Positions 19,101-27,350 of a DNA stretch of 64,000 bases are shown piece after piece. The notes beneath the pieces were generated by a model. It searched no databases and was not told where the DNA came from. It saw only the letters and a program-made list of their open reading frames with translations. The position numbers and the translations under genes were made by a program. Location: contig CAZBED010000001.1 of NCBI GenBank assembly GCA_964490845.1, forward strand, positions 248,001 to 312,000, in the 5' to 3' direction. The stretch comes from JADJSS01 sp964490845 (GTDB lineage: Bacteria > Bacteroidota > Bacteroidia > Chitinophagales > JADIYW01). Each line of letters begins with the position of its first letter. The first letter of the stretch is position 1.

Positions 19101-19239
19101 AATCACGACGGTTAGTACCTCCGCTTTCCTCGGTATCGTTTGCACCTATTTCAAAATTAAATTCCTTAGCCGCTTGTTCTTTGTATTGAGGAGTTTCATT
19201 TAACTCATCTAAGCTCGTCCAATATTTTTTGTTACTCAT
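16141..19239 (-). CDS. actB: Alternative complex III iron-sulfur subunit ActB
   Basis: 1032 aa. The N-terminus has a Tat-like twin arginine (TNRRDFLKAMGFSVS) ending in a lipobox-like ALASAC near residue 63. The first ~700 residues form a molybdopterin-oxidoreductase-like domain that in ACIII has lost the cofactor. The C-terminal third is a four-cluster ferredoxin domain, with cysteine groups CIGCGSCVVSC, CQHCNNAPCENVCP, CIGTRYCANNCPYK, and CSFCVQRI with CQTACPTNAI. These clusters carry electrons from the quinol site in ActC to the hemes of ActA. Length is typical of fused ActB proteins. 30 bp after actA. Confidence 0.96.
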   Translation of the reverse strand: MSNKKYWTSLDELNETPQYKEQAAKEFNFEIGANDTEESGGTNRRDFLKAMGFSVSVAALASACKIPTNKAIPYTLDTRTAVPEVVPGVADYFASTYTDGNDFINILVKTREGRPIKIEGNTDSPLTLGGTNARVQATVLGLYDVTRLAAPTYNNSKANWKAVDAEITQKLSAIAQSGGKVAMVTGSVVSTITKKAIEKFVAAYPGTTVVSYDAISSYATRKANQISVGSAIIPSINYDKADVIVGFNADFLGTGISSVENTKKYIANRVPTKENPKMSRHHQFQSTMTITGASADYRYPVKPSEEKQALINLLAAVGGGGTSKALSGKDANDGITKVAKELLAAKGKSVVVSGTNDVDIQLLVNAINATLGNYGSVIDTSNTYNLKSGNDEALAALANDLKNGVYKGIILLGTNPVYNTPYAEIFKNAIQKSELSVSTADRPDESAQYCKYVCPNSHYLESWDIISPKTGFYGFVQPAIRNLFDTRQAAESLLTWAGDTTPIAKVVENEIAALTGGNYQTAVQTGFYGTVTAGSGSGASAATAIAAVKQDAAAPKGMEVLFYEKVGIGDGLYANNPFLQEMPDPVAKVTWDNYVCIPYSFAKEKGIDAMPSDKNVPIAKVTINGKSLELPVVVQFGQAANTLAIALGYGRVRAGRAGDAVGKDVYPFLKSVNGATSYSVDGATIELTGKSYELGLNQTYHSLMEDNNLPNRPMRYRGEIVKETTLAAYKENDHSGNEDREHIKKHFSNSLYDGYKPNDYKQGHHWGMVVDLNACIGCGSCVVSCSIENNVPVVGRRQVYRSQEMHWMRIDRYYNGNPDNPDVSFQPMMCQHCNNAPCENVCPVNATNHSSEGLNQMAYNRCIGTRYCANNCPYKVRRFNWLDYQGADSFGKFNDGKRSFTDTEAQSYMFEDLTRMVLNPDVVTRSRGVIEKCSFCVQRIQEGKLNAKKENRPLNDGDIKTACQTACPTNAITFGDQNNKESVVAKTFDTNGRNYFVLEEQHFLPAVGYQVKVRNKDEQPADFFIHQPGVPK

Positions 19240-19269
19240 TTATATATGCGTTAATTGAGTTCTTGAATA

Positions 19270-20562
19270 TTAATAGTGACATTTTTGACATTCAGTACCA
19301 CCGATGTCTGCAACGGTAACTTTAGACCGGGTGCCTTTTTTCAGTTCATCCTGATATTTCTGGAATACAGAATAGTATTTATTATCTGCAAATTTCACCT
19401 CCGTTTGTCTGTGGCAATTAATACACCATCCCATGGATAAAGGAGCAAACTGCTTCATAACCTCATACTCTTCTACTTTTCCATGACAGGTCTGGCAGGC
19501 AATTTTACCCACTTTCACGTGCTGGGAGTGATTGAAATACACATGATCCGGAAGATTGTGAATTTTCACCCACTCAATATTTTTAGGGGCATTCACAAAT
19601 TTCTGTTTGTCAACATCCCAGCCTGAGTAGTTATAAATTTTTGCAATTTCGTCTTTGCCGTATTTAGGTCCTTGCTGCACATATTTGTGACAGTTCATAC
19701 AAATTTGCGTACCCGGAATACTGGCATGTTTGCTTTTTTCCACTCCTGTATGACAATATTGACAATCAATTTTATTTTGCCCGACGTGTAAAGCGTGTGA
19801 AAATTTGATCGGCTGGTCCGGAGCATATCCCTGAGAGCGGCCTAAATCAATAGCTCCGTTGAAGATATTGAAGACTAAAAGGATAGATGCAATCAACATC
19901 AGCACCTTAAATGTTTTTTTGCTAAACAGTTTTTTTGACAATGGAGCATCTTCTACCACTTCTCCATTTTTCTCCCTGACTACTTTGTCCAATTTAGATG
20001 ATACGCTCCATAACAAACCTGAAAGAACAATCAAGAAGGCCAGTAAGGCCCAGATATACCAGGTTGAAGATCCTTCATTAGCAACAGCTCCCGCGGTTCC
20101 GGCAGCAGCCGGTGCAGCCGGTGCACCTTCAAATGGCAATGCCACCCCGGAAGATTTTGCTTTTACATACACCAGGATGTTCATAATCTGCTCAGCGCTC
20201 AACTGAGGAAATGCCTGCATCACTGATTTGTTGTTCTCAGCAAAGACTTTGTTGGCATAGGCATCACCACTGGCAATCAGTTTGGATGAGTTTTGTACCC
20301 AGGATACGATTTTAGCTTCGCTTTCCCATTTGTCCCAAACGCCGGATAATGCAGGGCCGACTAATTTTCTGTCGATTGCATGGCATGCGGTACAATTGGC
20401 TTTAAACAGTTCCATACCTTGTTTTGCTTTATCCACCGCTGCAGCATCCGTCGGATTCACATCCGGAACAGCAACTGCTCCAAAAACTTTGGAAGTCAGT
20501 GATAATGACAAGATTAGAAGTATTAAAGGAAGGATTTTTTGGATTGGTTTACAAGAATACAT
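19270..20562 (-). CDS. actA: Alternative complex III multiheme cytochrome c ActA
   Basis: About 430 aa with six CxxCH sites: CTACH in an N-terminal class I cytochrome domain (near residue 57), then CQYCH, CMNCH, CQTCH, CINCH and CQKCH in the C-terminal cytochrome c3/c7-like pentaheme domain. A transmembrane helix (STWYIWALLAFLIVLSGLLW) links the two after a Pro/Ala-rich spacer, with a second helix (VLMLIASILLVFNIFNG) before the pentaheme part. The fused mono-heme domain is a known variant in Bacteroidota. The ATG at 20562 (MYSCKP) is preferred over an in-frame TTG at 20589 because a TAnnTTTG promoter box lies at 20587-20594. First gene of the respiratory operon. Confidence 0.93.
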   Translation of the reverse strand: MYSCKPIQKILPLILLILSLSLTSKVFGAVAVPDVNPTDAAAVDKAKQGMELFKANCTACHAIDRKLVGPALSGVWDKWESEAKIVSWVQNSSKLIASGDAYANKVFAENNKSVMQAFPQLSAEQIMNILVYVKAKSSGVALPFEGAPAAPAAAGTAGAVANEGSSTWYIWALLAFLIVLSGLLWSVSSKLDKVVREKNGEVVEDAPLSKKLFSKKTFKVLMLIASILLVFNIFNGAIDLGRSQGYAPDQPIKFSHALHVGQNKIDCQYCHTGVEKSKHASIPGTQICMNCHKYVQQGPKYGKDEIAKIYNYSGWDVDKQKFVNAPKNIEWVKIHNLPDHVYFNHSQHVKVGKIACQTCHGKVEEYEVMKQFAPLSMGWCINCHRQTEVKFADNKYYSVFQKYQDELKKGTRSKVTVADIGGTECQKCHY

Positions 20563-20586
20563 TATGCGTCTAATTTTTCTCGGTTG

Positions 20587-20594
20587 CAAATATA
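20587..20594 (-). promoter_or_regulatory. Candidate -7 box driving the ACIII/aa3 operon
   Basis: Read on the minus strand, TATATTTG matches TAnnTTTG and lies 25 bp before the actA ATG. A convincing TTTG -33 element is not seen at the usual spacing. It is the only such box close to the first gene of the operon. Confidence 0.45.
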
Positions 20595-20908
20595 GTATTC
20601 ACTTAATTAATTAATAGTTTTTGTGGATAATTATGCTATTTAGAATCATTTTAAATAACTTATACTTAATTGATTTTCAATAGCATTATAACTTACTCTA
20701 TCCAAATAAAAAAAGAATTTAATGTATGCTTAACATTTCTTTAGAATTTGTTAAAATTTTAGGGAACTTTTTAGAAAATTTTAAAAAAATCTCTTGATTT
20801 AGGACAGTTCTAAGACGAAAACAGTGGCATTTTTCCACACTCATCGGATCAGTATGAAATAATCAAAAACTATTGCCTAAAGATTTAAATGGGTAAGTGA
20901 CTTTGCAA
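20595..20908. other. AT-rich intergenic region between actA and DUF445 genes
   Basis: About 310 bp, strongly AT-rich, with poly-A and poly-T runs. It should hold upstream control sequence for the actA operon and the 3' end of the DUF445 transcript. I see no open gene, no RNA gene and no strong hairpin; a weak GTGG/CCAC pair near 20824-20839 is the only visible palindrome. Confidence 0.5.
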
Positions 20909-22159
20909 TTATCCTAAGCCGCCAAAGACGAACGCCCACTGTAAGAATCCGGCAATGCCGCCCAAAACGGCTCCAACAAGTATAAGTTTGAATTCTTCTT
21001 CTTCGAAGGCCGGACGCAATACGCCGATAAAATCATCCGGCGCCAAAGACTGTAATTTTTCCCGTATAGTGGTTTCAATATCAAATGCCTTATCGGTAAA
21101 GGAATACAGCTTTTTAAACTTTCCAGGAAGCTGCCGCACCATATCTTTCACAATCAGGTTGCGAATATCCTGATAGGCTTTCGTGCCTTCCAGTGCATTT
21201 AGCAGTGGAGCCGGAACCGCACCTGTCGCTTTCTGCACGCTGCTGTTCACGTTCTTTTCAATCAGGTGATACATCCGGTCGCCTCCTTTTTCGTTAAGCA
21301 TATGTTCCCAGAAATTTTCCGCGTTCAACACCCTCTCCGACATAATTTTTCCATATTCCGCGGAGACTTCCTTCTGCCGCTTAATGAATAATCCCAAAAA
21401 TTCCCAAAACAGGATTTTTACCGGATATTTGGGCGCGAAGATTAATTTTAATGCCAGATAATTGGTAGCGTAGCCAACAATAATTCCGGCAACAGGCAAT
21501 GTCCATGACCAGGGATAGAAATGCCACAGTATCATCTGTGGGACTCCAAAAATCAACCCGAACCACCATCCGGACATCTCTATGAATTTAAATTCCGCTT
21601 TGCCGCAGCGGAGGAATATTTCATTCATGAGAGTCTTGTCTTTCAATAATTCGTCCGTGCATAATTTTTTCAAATCCATCAGTTCATGAATGTTTGTTTT
21701 CACATCCTGTATCATCCCTTTAATGGCATTCGGAATATCGGCGGCTGTTCTGTTGAAAATGGTAGTTTTGACCACCTTAGGTGTATTCTTCCATAAACCC
21801 GGCTGATGTTTCATCATGGCATCGTTCACCACTTTTTCAGATAACTCTTTCATGTGTGGCGCCATCTCCTTTGCTACTTCATCCGGGTCCAGTTTTTCGA
21901 ATATCTCCTCTAGCGAAATCAGTTTGCTTGTCATCAGATCCACAGCAATAGAGGCCATCTTTGGCCCATTGGCTGGAATGATACCTTGCCAGCCTAATGG
22001 AATCTTTCCGATTTTTAATCCCCAGAAATCAATCGGATAAAAGGTCATCTTGATGGCCTGCCAGTTGGTAAACCAGCCAATAATACCGGCAATCACCGGA
22101 ATGGTCAGCAATTTGACCCAATAGATCTGTTCATTAAAAAATTGTAGAATAGCGTCCAT
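20909..22159 (-). CDS. DUF445 family membrane protein
   Basis: 416 aa. Hydrophobic helices at the N-terminus (VKLLTIPVIAGIIGWFTNW), in the middle (WFGLIFGVPQMILWHFYPW, WTLPVAGIIVGYATNYLAL) and at the C-terminus (LILVGAVLGGIAGFLQWAF). The repeated IxGWxTNWxAIKMxFxP and GYATNYLALKLIFAPKYP motifs are diagnostic of DUF445, a family with internally duplicated membrane segments and long helical linkers. Function is not known; Gram-positive relatives include YheB-type sporulation proteins. Monocistronic in appearance, between actA and a divergent lipoprotein gene. Confidence 0.88.
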   Translation of the reverse strand: MDAILQFFNEQIYWVKLLTIPVIAGIIGWFTNWQAIKMTFYPIDFWGLKIGKIPLGWQGIIPANGPKMASIAVDLMTSKLISLEEIFEKLDPDEVAKEMAPHMKELSEKVVNDAMMKHQPGLWKNTPKVVKTTIFNRTAADIPNAIKGMIQDVKTNIHELMDLKKLCTDELLKDKTLMNEIFLRCGKAEFKFIEMSGWWFGLIFGVPQMILWHFYPWSWTLPVAGIIVGYATNYLALKLIFAPKYPVKILFWEFLGLFIKRQKEVSAEYGKIMSERVLNAENFWEHMLNEKGGDRMYHLIEKNVNSSVQKATGAVPAPLLNALEGTKAYQDIRNLIVKDMVRQLPGKFKKLYSFTDKAFDIETTIREKLQSLAPDDFIGVLRPAFEEEEFKLILVGAVLGGIAGFLQWAFVFGGLG

Positions 22160-22311
22160 ACTTTTTCAGCTAACCGTTTAAGGAAAAACCCAATAAAAAT
22201 ATTCATTTTTCGCTATACATTTACAAAAAAGAAAAGTTTACTGTCCAATTTAAGTAATTTGGTACGAATTTTTCTGTACCCTGACTATGAATAACCATTA
22301 ATACAGAATTT

Positions 22312-23496
22312 ATGAAAAAAATTTACCCTCATACCTTTCTCTATATTTTGGCTTTCATTTTTATTCTCTGCTCCTGTCAGAGTATTAAGAAGAGTTATGA
22401 AAGCAGAAATTATGACAGCGTCATTCAGCAATTCACTCAAAAGAAAAAAGTAAGTGACGAAGAAATCTCTATGTTTATCAAAGCCTACCAGGCCGCCTTA
22501 GACAGGGATAAAGAAAAAATCATGGCACTGAAAAAAATCAATAATGGCGACCGCTGGGAGCAAATCTTCGATTTGTATTCTCAAATCAATGACAGACAAA
22601 ATGCCGTGATGCGGGTGCTTCCCGTTTTTTACAGCAACGGAACTACAGCTAATGTGGAAGTGTTCGACCTGAATGCGGCACTGGAAGAATCCAGACAAAA
22701 CAGTGCGCAGGCCTATTATGACCAGGGTGTCAGGCTGTTGAATTCTGGCGTTAAAAGTTCTGTCCGCCAGTCGTTAGATTATTTTGCCGCATCCAAAAAA
22801 TTCTACATCAATTACAAAGATGTAAATGAGTTGATGGAAGATGCACTCGTTAAAGGGAAAAATAATATCCTGCTGGTGGTTGAAAAAAATCCGGTACTAA
22901 TGTTGCCCGCTTCATTTGAACAGAGCATTTTGGATAAAGTTCGCCTGTCACCCAGAGACCAGTGGGTACGAATCGATTATCAACGGGATGAACGTATCAC
23001 ATACGATTATGTCGTTAAACTAAACCTGTACGATGTGGCAGTCTCTCCCGATGCAGTAAAAGAAACCAATACCACCGAAGAAAAGATGATAGAAGACGGC
23101 TGGCAATATGTGCTGGACAGCAAAGGCAATGTAAAAAAAGATTCCTCCGGAAACGATATTAAAACACCTAAATATTCAAAAATATCGTGCATGGTAAAAG
23201 AAACCAGAATGAATAAAAGTGCGCAGGTGCTGGGGGATGTGACGATTTATGAAGCGCAAACTAAAAACTTTGTAAAGACGAGTAAATGCATCGGAAATGC
23301 GGCCTTTGATTATTCCTTTGTACAAGTGTTTGGAGATAAAAACGCATTGAGCAACACGACATTACAGAAACTGAACAATCCGCCTATGGTCTTTCCGGGT
23401 TCGTTTGAAATGGTAGAACGTTCAAAAGAAGAACTCATACGTTGTTACCAGGATTTTGTAACTGCCAACTACAATCTGTTCGCTTTCGCGAAATAG
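22312..23496 (+). CDS. Hypothetical lipoprotein, helical-repeat-like
   Basis: 394 aa. The signal peptide ends in a lipobox (FIFILCSC, cysteine near residue 22). The first half looks helical and TPR-like (SYESRNYDSVIQQFTQKK; AYYDQGVRLLNSGVKSSVRQ). The second half is more strand-rich, with VRLSPRDQWVRIDYQRD and a segment GNVKKDSSGNDIKTPKYSK, and ends with ELIRCYQDFVTANYNLFAFA. I recognise it as a Bacteroidota-type envelope lipoprotein but not a named family. rsmG follows 35 bp downstream on the same strand, so they may be co-transcribed. Confidence 0.75.
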   Translation: MKKIYPHTFLYILAFIFILCSCQSIKKSYESRNYDSVIQQFTQKKKVSDEEISMFIKAYQAALDRDKEKIMALKKINNGDRWEQIFDLYSQINDRQNAVMRVLPVFYSNGTTANVEVFDLNAALEESRQNSAQAYYDQGVRLLNSGVKSSVRQSLDYFAASKKFYINYKDVNELMEDALVKGKNNILLVVEKNPVLMLPASFEQSILDKVRLSPRDQWVRIDYQRDERITYDYVVKLNLYDVAVSPDAVKETNTTEEKMIEDGWQYVLDSKGNVKKDSSGNDIKTPKYSKISCMVKETRMNKSAQVLGDVTIYEAQTKNFVKTSKCIGNAAFDYSFVQVFGDKNALSNTTLQKLNNPPMVFPGSFEMVERSKEELIRCYQDFVTANYNLFAFAK

Positions 23497-23531
23497 CATA
23501 CTAACACACTAAAAACTAAGCAACAAACCAT

Positions 23532-24125
23532 TTGAAAATTATACAAAAATATTTCCCGGACTTAACTGCAGAACAGCTGCATAAGTTTGAACAGTTGCTG
23601 CCGCTGTATACCGAATGGAATGAAAAGATAAATGTCATTTCCAGAAAAGACATGGATAATTTTTACGAAAGACATGTATTACATTCGCTCGCGATCTCAA
23701 AAGTGATCTCCTTTGAGAAGGGGGATGTTATTCTTGACATAGGTACCGGTGGCGGATTTCCGGGCATTCCTCTTGCCATACTCTTTCCGGAATGCAGGTT
23801 TATCCTTGCTGATTCCATAGCTAAAAAGATTACAGTGGCTGGTGCCGTTATACAGGCTTTAGGCCTGCGGAATGCGGAAGCCAGAACCATTCGGGCAGAA
23901 ATGATAAAGGAGCCGGTAGATTATGTAGTGACCAGAGCGGTAGCGAAGGTGAATGACCTGTTGCATTGGAGCAAAAACAAACACCCTAAGAAAATAATCG
24001 CCCTGAAAGGCGGTGATTTAAAAGAAGAATTACACGGCATACAAAAAAACATCCGTATCGCCGATATACATGATTTTTTTGATGAGCCGTTTTTTGAAAC
24101 AAAAAAAGTGGTGATTATTAATTAG
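23532..24125 (+). CDS. rsmG: 16S rRNA (guanine527-N7)-methyltransferase RsmG
   Basis: 197 aa SAM-dependent methyltransferase that modifies G527 in 16S rRNA. Typical features: LPLYTEWNEKINVISRKD, then FYERHVLHSLAI, the SAM-binding motif ILDIGTGGGFPGIPLAI, the acidic residue in CRFILADSIAKK, and VVTRAVAKVNDLLHW. The start codon is a TTG at 23532 (MKIIQKYFPDL); no ATG or GTG fits upstream of the conserved N-terminus. Convergent with the vWA gene, 19 bp apart. Confidence 0.95.
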   Translation: MKIIQKYFPDLTAEQLHKFEQLLPLYTEWNEKINVISRKDMDNFYERHVLHSLAISKVISFEKGDVILDIGTGGGFPGIPLAILFPECRFILADSIAKKITVAGAVIQALGLRNAEARTIRAEMIKEPVDYVVTRAVAKVNDLLHWSKNKHPKKIIALKGGDLKEELHGIQKNIRIADIHDFFDEPFFETKKVVIIN

Positions 24126-24144
24126 TAAGAAGCGGTGTATACTA

Positions 24145-25044
24145 TTAATTCTTTACCGCTTTTGCCTCTTCTATCATCAATTCTTTACCTTCATCGGTAC
24201 TGAGTATGCTTGCAAAGTTACCATTTCCGGTTTGTGACAATGCTCTCAGTTTTGTGAACACATACTCTGTGTTTTTTCCGAAACAAAAAATGGACAGACT
24301 TATATTTTGGGAACGGCCTACGGTAATCGCCTGCAGCATTCTTTTGTACTCCTTCTCCCCGGAGGTAAACAATCCATCACTTGCCAGAATAATGCGGTTG
24401 TTTCCGTTGGAGACAAAATTACTACGGGCCGTTTTATACGCTTTATCCAGAGCCGCGCTGCCTTCGGTGGTGCTGCCAAACGTCAGTTCTTCAATGGTCT
24501 TTCTAATTTTCGCATTTTCGGATGCAGGAGTAGACGGCAGTATTTCTTTTACTGTATTGGAAAAAGTGAGGATAGCAATCCTGTCTGTCGGGCGCAATTC
24601 ACTCACCAGATAGGCCAATGCATCTTTCAGTAGCGGCATCTTATCATCGGCATTCATGGAAGCGGAAACATCAATCAGAAAAACCAGATTATTGGTGGCA
24701 TATCCTTCTAAGACAGGCTTTGGAATCTCTTTGGCTTTTATGGAAAAATCGCGCTGGCATTCCTTCCTGACATAAATAAACCCATTTAACTCATAATAAT
24801 TTTTTGATGCCACTTTAATGGTATAATATCCATCCGGCACAACAGCTGTTGTCAAAATTGTATACGCCCCCGACGAATCCGTTTCAACGGAAAAATCAAA
24901 TCCTTCGCTGATAGTAAGAGTGATGCTGGCATTCCTCACCGGCGCTTTTGTATCCATATCTCTGATAATGCCTGTGACATGCATCCCATCTGCAAAAGCA
25001 AGCAACGTAAAGAAAGAAAAGATAAGGGTGTAAAGCTGCTTCAT
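24145..25044 (-). CDS. Secreted vWA-domain protein with a carboxypeptidase-regulatory-like domain
   Basis: 299 aa. After a signal peptide (MKQLYTLIFSFFTLLAFA), residues ~22-105 form a CarboxypepD_reg/CNA-B-like beta domain (HVTGIIRDMDTKAPVRNASI). Residues ~120-290 form a von Willebrand A domain with the metal-ion adhesion site VFLIDVSASMN (DxSxS), a threonine in FGSTTEGSAALD, and ILASDGLFTSGE for the last acidic site. Likely periplasmic or surface-exposed and involved in protein binding. No partner gene sits next to it, as neighbours are convergent (rsmG) and divergent (PAP2). Confidence 0.88.
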   Translation of the reverse strand: MKQLYTLIFSFFTLLAFADGMHVTGIIRDMDTKAPVRNASITLTISEGFDFSVETDSSGAYTILTTAVVPDGYYTIKVASKNYYELNGFIYVRKECQRDFSIKAKEIPKPVLEGYATNNLVFLIDVSASMNADDKMPLLKDALAYLVSELRPTDRIAILTFSNTVKEILPSTPASENAKIRKTIEELTFGSTTEGSAALDKAYKTARSNFVSNGNNRIILASDGLFTSGEKEYKRMLQAITVGRSQNISLSIFCFGKNTEYVFTKLRALSQTGNGNFASILSTDEGKELMIEEAKAVKN

Positions 25045-25124
25045 GCTTATAAATATTTCACAATGTAAAGTTATACTTTCGATTTTGTATCTACAACTGT
25101 AAATTTTATACTATTTTTAACCGG

Positions 25125-25871
25125 ATGAAACGATTCTTTTTACTTCTGCTTTCATGTTTGTTGCTGGCCGGCAGTTTCGCGCAGGACTCTACAGCACATA
25201 AAAGTTTTTACAAAATGAGGTTATCCGTTGAGATTCCTCTAGGGTTGATTACTTTGGGAACAGGTGGTACCAGCCTGATTTTACATGCCAAAAAGAAACC
25301 GCTCACCTTTGAAGAAATCAGCGCCCTGTCACCGACGGATGTCAATAAATTTGACCGGTACGCTATTTATCAGCATTCACGTGCCGCAGCCATCACCAGC
25401 GACGTTTTTCAGTATACGGCAATGGTAAGTCCTGCTTTTTTATTTATTGACAAAAAAATCCGCAAAGACTGGAAAACCGTACTACCGATTTGGGTAGAAA
25501 CGTTCGCCTTTACCTCTGCGATAACCATGTTTACCAAAGAACTGACAAAAAGAAACCGTCCGTATGTTTATTCGGATTATGGCAACGGCAATAAATACAG
25601 CAAAGATGCCCGGTCTTCCTTCTTCTCAGGGCATACCAGCATTACAGCCGCCAGTACTTTTTTTATTGCCATGGTATACACCGATTACCACCGCGATTCA
25701 AGATGGGTGCCGCTGATGTGGACGGGAGCGGCAATATTTCCGGCACTTACCGCTCTGACACGTGTAAAAGCAGGAAAGCATTACTGGACAGATGTGATTA
25801 CGGGTTATGCTGTCGGAGCTTTGGTAGGTACGCTCACGCCATTCCTGCACCGAAGATCATTTAAGAAGTGA
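25125..25871 (+). CDS. PAP2 family phosphatase
   Basis: 248 aa with a signal peptide or first helix (RFFLLLLSCLLLAGSFA). The three PAP2 motifs are intact: KELTKRNRPY (KxxxxxxRP), SFFSGHTS (PSGH-type with the nucleophile-assisting histidine), and RVKAGKHYWTDV (SRxxxxxHxxxD-type, here with T-R-V-K before AGKHYWTD). Members remove phosphate from undecaprenyl pyrophosphate, phosphatidic acid or lipid A. Which substrate applies cannot be told. The 3' end overlaps the opposite-strand methyltransferase-like gene by 11 bp. Confidence 0.9.
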   Translation: MKRFFLLLLSCLLLAGSFAQDSTAHKSFYKMRLSVEIPLGLITLGTGGTSLILHAKKKPLTFEEISALSPTDVNKFDRYAIYQHSRAAAITSDVFQYTAMVSPAFLFIDKKIRKDWKTVLPIWVETFAFTSAITMFTKELTKRNRPYVYSDYGNGNKYSKDARSSFFSGHTSITAASTFFIAMVYTDYHRDSRWVPLMWTGAAIFPALTALTRVKAGKHYWTDVITGYAVGALVGTLTPFLHRRSFKK

Positions 25872-26526
25872 CCGGGTTATTTACCCAGACATACACCCTG
25901 TTTCCGTCCGTGTTTATAGAGAATGAGCGCGGACAGACGGCTGAAAACACTTTTTCAAACCCTGCATTTTCAATCTTATTCGCATAGGAAGATTCAATCT
26001 TTGAATACAACAACATTCCGCCGGGAAGAACCGTCTTCTTCAAGGCTGTCAGAAAAGGTTCTGTCAAAAATGACATGGGTGTTTCATCCTCAATAAACAC
26101 GTCAAACAAGACCAAATCAAATGCCCGACTTTGACGAATGTACTGAGCGGCGTCGGCCACCACATATTCCACTTTTTTCTTTGAGTCTGCAAACAGGTAT
26201 TTTTTTGCCAGCTCCATTATGACTTCATCCGCATCCACGGCAGTAATCGAATTAATACCTGAATGATTGTCCAGCAAATCCACCACGCTGCCCAATCCAA
26301 AGCCCAGTACAAGCACCGATGTAATATTCCTGTTCAGAATATCAACGGCTTTAAAGGCGTTAGCAAAGGATCTGTAATTTTTTCCGAAAGAATATACCGC
26401 TTTTTCTGTACTGAGTTTATATTGTTCTCTGTGGTAAGAAACCACGACTTGTCCGCTGAACCGGCTTTGTTTCTTCTCCACCGGAAAATCATAAATATAA
26501 CTGAGGTATTTTTTTAGAATGGACAT
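25861..26526 (-). CDS. Spermidine synthase-like methyltransferase-fold protein
   Basis: 221 aa. The Rossmann-fold SAM/dcSAM-binding segment is clear: ITSVLVLGFGLGSVVDLLDN (motif I), then ITAVDADEVIMELAKKY (acidic loop), VVADAAQYIRQSRAFDLVLFDVF (post-II and IV). The shape matches SpeE-like proteins, but the protein is short and lacks the N-terminal beta domain and clear putrescine-binding residues, so it may not make spermidine. 17 bp separate it from the upstream M48 protease gene. Confidence 0.75.
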   Translation of the reverse strand: MSILKKYLSYIYDFPVEKKQSRFSGQVVVSYHREQYKLSTEKAVYSFGKNYRSFANAFKAVDILNRNITSVLVLGFGLGSVVDLLDNHSGINSITAVDADEVIMELAKKYLFADSKKKVEYVVADAAQYIRQSRAFDLVLFDVFIEDETPMSFLTEPFLTALKKTVLPGGMLLYSKIESSYANKIENAGFEKVFSAVCPRSFSINTDGNRVYVWVNNPVTS

Positions 26527-26543
26527 ACGTTATGTTACCTCAT

Positions 26544-27344
26544 TTATTTCCTGTAGTATTTCAAGGCCTCAGGTAAATATTTTGTTTGTATGTCATTAAT
26601 ACGTGTTTCATCACTAGGGTGTGTGCTTAAGAATTCAGGTACAGCTTGTCCACTTTTCATCTGAGACATCCTCGTCCAGAAATTGATCGCTTCGTTTGGA
26701 TCGTATCCAGCCATCGCCATAAAAATCAGTCCCATTCTATCTGCTTCACTTTCCTGTTTTCTGCTAAACGGCAGCATGGCTCCTATTTCAGCGCCTATAC
26801 CGATGGCATTCATAAAGATATTACGCGTTTCTTTGGGTTTGTTGGCGAGAGCGGCATCCAGCGCACTGAATCCGAGTTGTTCGAGCATTGCAGCACTCAT
26901 CCGTTCGTTCCCGTGGCTGGCGATAGCGTGGGAAATCTCATGTCCCATTACCACCGCTAATCCGGTTTCCGTCTTAGTAATGGGAAGAATGCCCGTATAC
27001 ACCACAACTTTTCCACCGGGCATACACCAGGCATTGGCCATTGAATCGCGTACAACATTATACTCCCATTTATACGATTGCATCCGCTCGGACAGGCCAA
27101 TCTGGTTCATATAACTGGTGACGGCAGTGGCTATTTTTGTACCTACTTTTTTCACCATGTCGACGTCTTTACCGGTGGCGATAACTTTTGTCTTATTATC
27201 TGTCAGAAATTGTTGGTATTCCTGAAAGCCCATTTCATTCAGTTGTGCGTCAGACATCAATGTCAATTGTTTTCTGCCGGTAATCGGATTCTGACTGCAA
27301 GCCACCAGCAAAGAAGTCAGTGCGATGATGAGTATTTTTTTCAT
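26544..27344 (-). CDS. M48 family zinc metalloprotease lipoprotein
   Basis: 266 aa. The lipobox is LLVAC in MKKILIIALTSLLVAC. The zinc-protease motif HEISHAIASHGNER gives HExxH, and the third ligand glutamate is in KQESEADRMGLIFM. Members such as LoiP/BepA/YcaL act in the periplasm on outer-membrane proteins, and that quality-control role is likely here. It lacks the C-terminal TPR of BepA. 6 bp after the stop of the giant protein gene (27351-32156), so it is likely co-transcribed with it. Confidence 0.92.
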   Translation of the reverse strand: MKKILIIALTSLLVACSQNPITGRKQLTLMSDAQLNEMGFQEYQQFLTDNKTKVIATGKDVDMVKKVGTKIATAVTSYMNQIGLSERMQSYKWEYNVVRDSMANAWCMPGGKVVVYTGILPITKTETGLAVVMGHEISHAIASHGNERMSAAMLEQLGFSALDAALANKPKETRNIFMNAIGIGAEIGAMLPFSRKQESEADRMGLIFMAMAGYDPNEAINFWTRMSQMKSGQAVPEFLSTHPSDETRINDIQTKYLPEALKYYRK

Positions 27345-27350
27345 AGAATT

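Noticed and set aside
19270..20589. TTG start of actA at 20589
   Set aside because: It overlaps the TAnnTTTG box and the ATG at 20562 starts the signal peptide.
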